DNA of 64,000 bases from Phytopythium helicoides (taxonomy: Eukaryota > Oomycota > Peronosporomycetes > Pythiales > Pythiaceae). Shown here one piece after another: positions 61,920 through 64,000 of the stretch. Within the stretch, counting starts at the first letter, position 1. Every line of letters starts with the position of its first letter. The position numbers and the translations under genes are program-made. The stretch lies in contig JANFNE010000008.1 of NCBI GenBank assembly GCA_024867545.1, positions 1 to 64,000 on the forward strand, given 5' to 3'. Under the pieces are notes generated by a model. That model had not been told where the DNA came from. It worked only from the letters and a program-made list of their open reading frames with translations, and did no database searches.

Positions 61920-62282
61920 ATGGAGGGCGACTACTCGAACTGCGACATCTCGGACCCCGACTTCGAGGGCGAGCTGACCAAGCGCAGCATGTGGCTCAAG
62001 GAGTGGCGCAAGCGCTACTTCGTGCTCAAGGGCAACAAGCTCTACTTCTGCCGCGCGCGCGGAGAGCCCGCGCACGGGCTCATCGACCTGGCCGACTGCC
62101 TGACGGTCAAGTCGGCCGAGGAGAAGACCAACAAGCGCTTCTGCTTCGAGGTCGCCACGCCAGACTCGACCTACTACATGCACGCCGAGAACGAGAAGCA
62201 GAAGGACGAGTGGATCGGCGCCATCGGCCGCGCCATCGTCAAGTTCTCCAGCTCCTTCACGGGCGACCAGGACGACGACTGA
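61920..62282 (+). CDS. Single PH-domain protein, AtPH1-like
   Basis: Single exon, 120 residues, nearly all one pleckstrin-homology domain. Key stretches are FEGELTKRSMWLKEWRKRYFVLKGNKLYF (given here in part: WRKRYFVLKGNKLYF), VADCLTVK-type DLADCLTVKSAEEKTNK, and the C-terminal helix EKQKDEWIGAIGRAIV. This order and size match plant AtPH1, a small phosphoinositide-binding PH protein of endosomes. The acidic tail (DQDDD) is also similar. The ATG at 61920 opens the conserved part; an upstream in-frame codon is GTG. Function: membrane lipid binding, inferred from the family. Confidence 0.88.
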   Translation: MEGDYSNCDISDPDFEGELTKRSMWLKEWRKRYFVLKGNKLYFCRARGEPAHGLIDLADCLTVKSAEEKTNKRFCFEVATPDSTYYMHAENEKQKDEWIGAIGRAIVKFSSSFTGDQDDD

Positions 62283-62699
62283 CGCCCAGAGCAAGGCTGT
62301 AGTGATTCATGAACGCTAATGGACGGAGCTTCCCGATTGATACGCCACCCGGGCATTTCTCAGTTACATTTGAGAGCGGCTTATAGGCACGGCACTACCG
62401 GAATATGCATTGTACACAGATTGCGAACGCCACAATGTTGCTGACAGCGTCGAGCGCGTGATGGCGCTGCAAACGCTGGGGAGCGCACTGGTCTGATCGA
62501 CGCAGCGCTGGTGGGAGCTGCTAGCATTGGCAGCTTCTTGGGGGGAGAAACAAGAGGAACGGCCACTTCACCGCAGGGCGTTCAAGACTGCAGTCGTCTC
62601 ATTGCCACTTTCCCCTTGCCTTTCGCCATGATGAAATCCTGGCTTTGAGACAGGTGCCTTGATCTTGTTGGCGTTGCTTGAGTGCCATTATCCATAAAT
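62283..62699. other. Intergenic between convergent genes
   Basis: About 417 bases separating the PH-domain gene and the lipid-kinase gene. No gene, repeat or hairpin was recognised; it should hold both 3' ends. Confidence 0.45.
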
Positions 62700-64000
62700 T
62701 TACTTCTCAGACAGAGCCTTGAACAGGCTGGGAACGACCTCCATCCGCCACGGACCGCCGCTCAGCACCTCGCCGTCGTTGTTCATCGCATCCTTTTCGT
62801 TGTCTGGCAAGACCTCGACAGCCTTTACCTTGATGTACGAGACCAGCGGGCTATTCATCTCCTTCCCGAACAGGTACAGAATGCCGAGCTGCAGCTCCCG
62901 CAGAATGTTGCCCTTGCGAGTGATAATGAGGTCGATGTTGCCATCAGATGGGTGCGCATACACGCCGTCAGGAGTAATGTTGACAATGCCAACCACCACA
63001 TAGCGACCCGACTCCTCCGTCCAGACCTCCTCAGGATACCGGTTGCGGCTTGCTGGGCTGCGGATCGCGCCACCGTAGCCCATCCAAGATTTGCGGCTCA
63101 TTCCACTCTGTCGATCAAAGTCGTACACATTGCCCTCCTCCATCTCGAACTGGTCGAGCGCACCGGCATCGCGGATGTCGTCGTACTTGCACAGAGTAGG
63201 CTGCGGGTCGGTGCGCACGTACCGCACCTTGCCCGTGTGCTTGATTGGCATGAACACGGCGCGCTTGGCCTTCAGGAATGTGTAGCGAGAAGTGCCCATC
63301 CAACGGTAGCGCTCCGACTCGGCGGCAATATCGCCGGCAACACCCCATCCAAGACCACAGTAGCTGTAATGGACCTTCTCCGGCTCAGCGGCAGCAGTGG
63401 CCGTGACCACGTCAAGCGGACGGATCTTGCGCTTCAAGATGCAGTACACCGAAGCCTCGACGGTCGGGATACCAACGCCAGTGCCGAAGGCGTTTTGTGT
63501 ACCCGCTGAAATCAGCGAAATAGGAGTGCCGGCAACGATCTCGCGCCACTCGTGCTCGGGTCGAGAGAGCAGGCCATTCATGAACTCTCCAAGCGTACCA
63601 TCGCCTCCGATGAACACAAGTGCCTCAAAACCATCGTCGGGCGAGTATTCCTTGCCCATGTCGATGGCGTGGCCACCGTAAGTCGTCTCTTCGACCTCGT
63701 ACGCGAAGTTGCCGAGGTCGAAGTACTTCTTGACGCGCTCCTCCCAAATGCGGCGAGCCTGGCGCTTGCCAGAGTGAGGGTTGACCACAACCTTAATGCG
63801 ACGCTTCTCCGAGATGGGCGGTGCGCGAGCCTGCCATCGGACGAGCTCCTGGATCATGTTGACCCATTTCTCGGCCATCTCGACCACCTCTTCAGAGACC
63901 TTGAAATCCAGGACACGAGGCTGTCTCCGGAGCGCAGAGGCGCCAGTTCCTTTGCCCTTGGCAAAATAGTGCACGCGGAAGACACCCTTCTTGCCGGCGA
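62700..64000 (-). CDS. Lipid kinase of the DAGK/sphingosine-kinase superfamily (N-terminus beyond window)
   Basis: Phosphorylates a long-chain base or diacylglycerol to make a signalling lipid. The frame is open from the stop at 62700 to the right edge, at least 432 codons; the start lies outside the window. The catalytic domain has VVVNPHSGKRQARRIWEE (nucleotide-binding strand), GGDGTLGEFMNGLL (the superfamily's GGDGT-x-x-E-x-x-NG core) and a Thr/Gln-rich SAGTQNAFGTGVG in place of the PAGSGNAL of sphingosine kinases. The C-terminal half includes SYCGLGWGVAGDIAAESERYRWMG and DGNIDLIITR, and ends DGEVLSGGPWRMEVVPSLFKAL, close to sphingosine/ceramide kinases. Substrate cannot be decided from sequence alone. 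Confidence 0.85.
   Translation of the reverse strand, partial: AGKKGVFRVHYFAKGKGTGASALRRQPRVLDFKVSEEVVEMAEKWVNMIQELVRWQARAPPISEKRRIKVVVNPHSGKRQARRIWEERVKKYFDLGNFAYEVEETTYGGHAIDMGKEYSPDDGFEALVFIGGDGTLGEFMNGLLSRPEHEWREIVAGTPISLISAGTQNAFGTGVGIPTVEASVYCILKRKIRPLDVVTATAAAEPEKVHYSYCGLGWGVAGDIAAESERYRWMGTSRYTFLKAKRAVFMPIKHTGKVRYVRTDPQPTLCKYDDIRDAGALDQFEMEEGNVYDFDRQSGMSRKSWMGYGGAIRSPASRNRYPEEVWTEESGRYVVVGIVNITPDGVYAHPSDGNIDLIITRKGNILRELQLGILYLFGKEMNSPLVSYIKVKAVEVLPDNEKDAMNNDGEVLSGGPWRMEVVPSLFKALSEK

Overview
The window looks like a GC-rich, intron-poor nuclear segment of an oomycete (Peronosporales/Pythiales sensu lato). The case rests on gene content: an elicitin-like secreted protein, a plant/fungal-type full-size PDR transporter, lineage-style cytochrome P450 paralogs, decayed effector-like sequence, and mostly single-exon genes with very high GC at third positions and short introns (44 to about 119 nt). 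I see no tRNA, rRNA, CRISPR array or intact transposon.

Layout. 1-3.1 kb: PDR/ABCG transporter, cut by the left edge. 3.9-5.5 kb: decayed gene with a Crinkler/PD-(D/E)XK-like ending. 6-12.4 kb: housekeeping genes (Dim1-type rRNA dimethylase with a probable mitochondrial leader, a disordered protein, centrin, LST8, a JTB-like membrane protein). 12.7-20.8 kb: four intact P450 genes; a small mirror-symmetric cysteine secreted protein and two foldback repeats lie between the first two. 21.6-23.6 kb: decayed beta-solenoid repeat gene. 23.8-36.8 kb: a Q-rich protein with an NF-YB-like histone fold split by an insertion, a large Cys-rich-headed protein, an unknown protein, a RING-coiled coil-PX protein, a five-exon EF-hand protein and a CCDC137-like basic protein. 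36.9-40.5 kb: two tandem P450 copies broken by single-base shifts. 41-47.3 kb: a mitochondrial MRS2/CorA Mg2+ channel and a pseudokinase-kinase-ARM protein. 48-51.5 kb: a broken and an intact P450, convergent. 52.4-61.5 kb: two nearly identical double-MARVEL-like genes in inverted orientation around an elicitin-like gene, then a diverged third paralog. 61.9-64 kb: an AtPH1-like PH-domain protein and a sphingosine/diacylglycerol-type lipid kinase cut by the right edge.

Function. Two themes stand out. One is local expansion and decay of membrane P450s, eight copies in about 39 kb, with a PDR efflux pump nearby; this fits hydrophobic-compound or fatty-acid oxidation and efflux, but that link is inference. 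The other is recent duplication of four-helix membrane proteins around a secreted sterol/lipid-binding-type protein. The rest is ordinary cell machinery. Exon boundaries were built by hand from GT/AG sites, reading frame and family motifs, and should be checked against transcripts.
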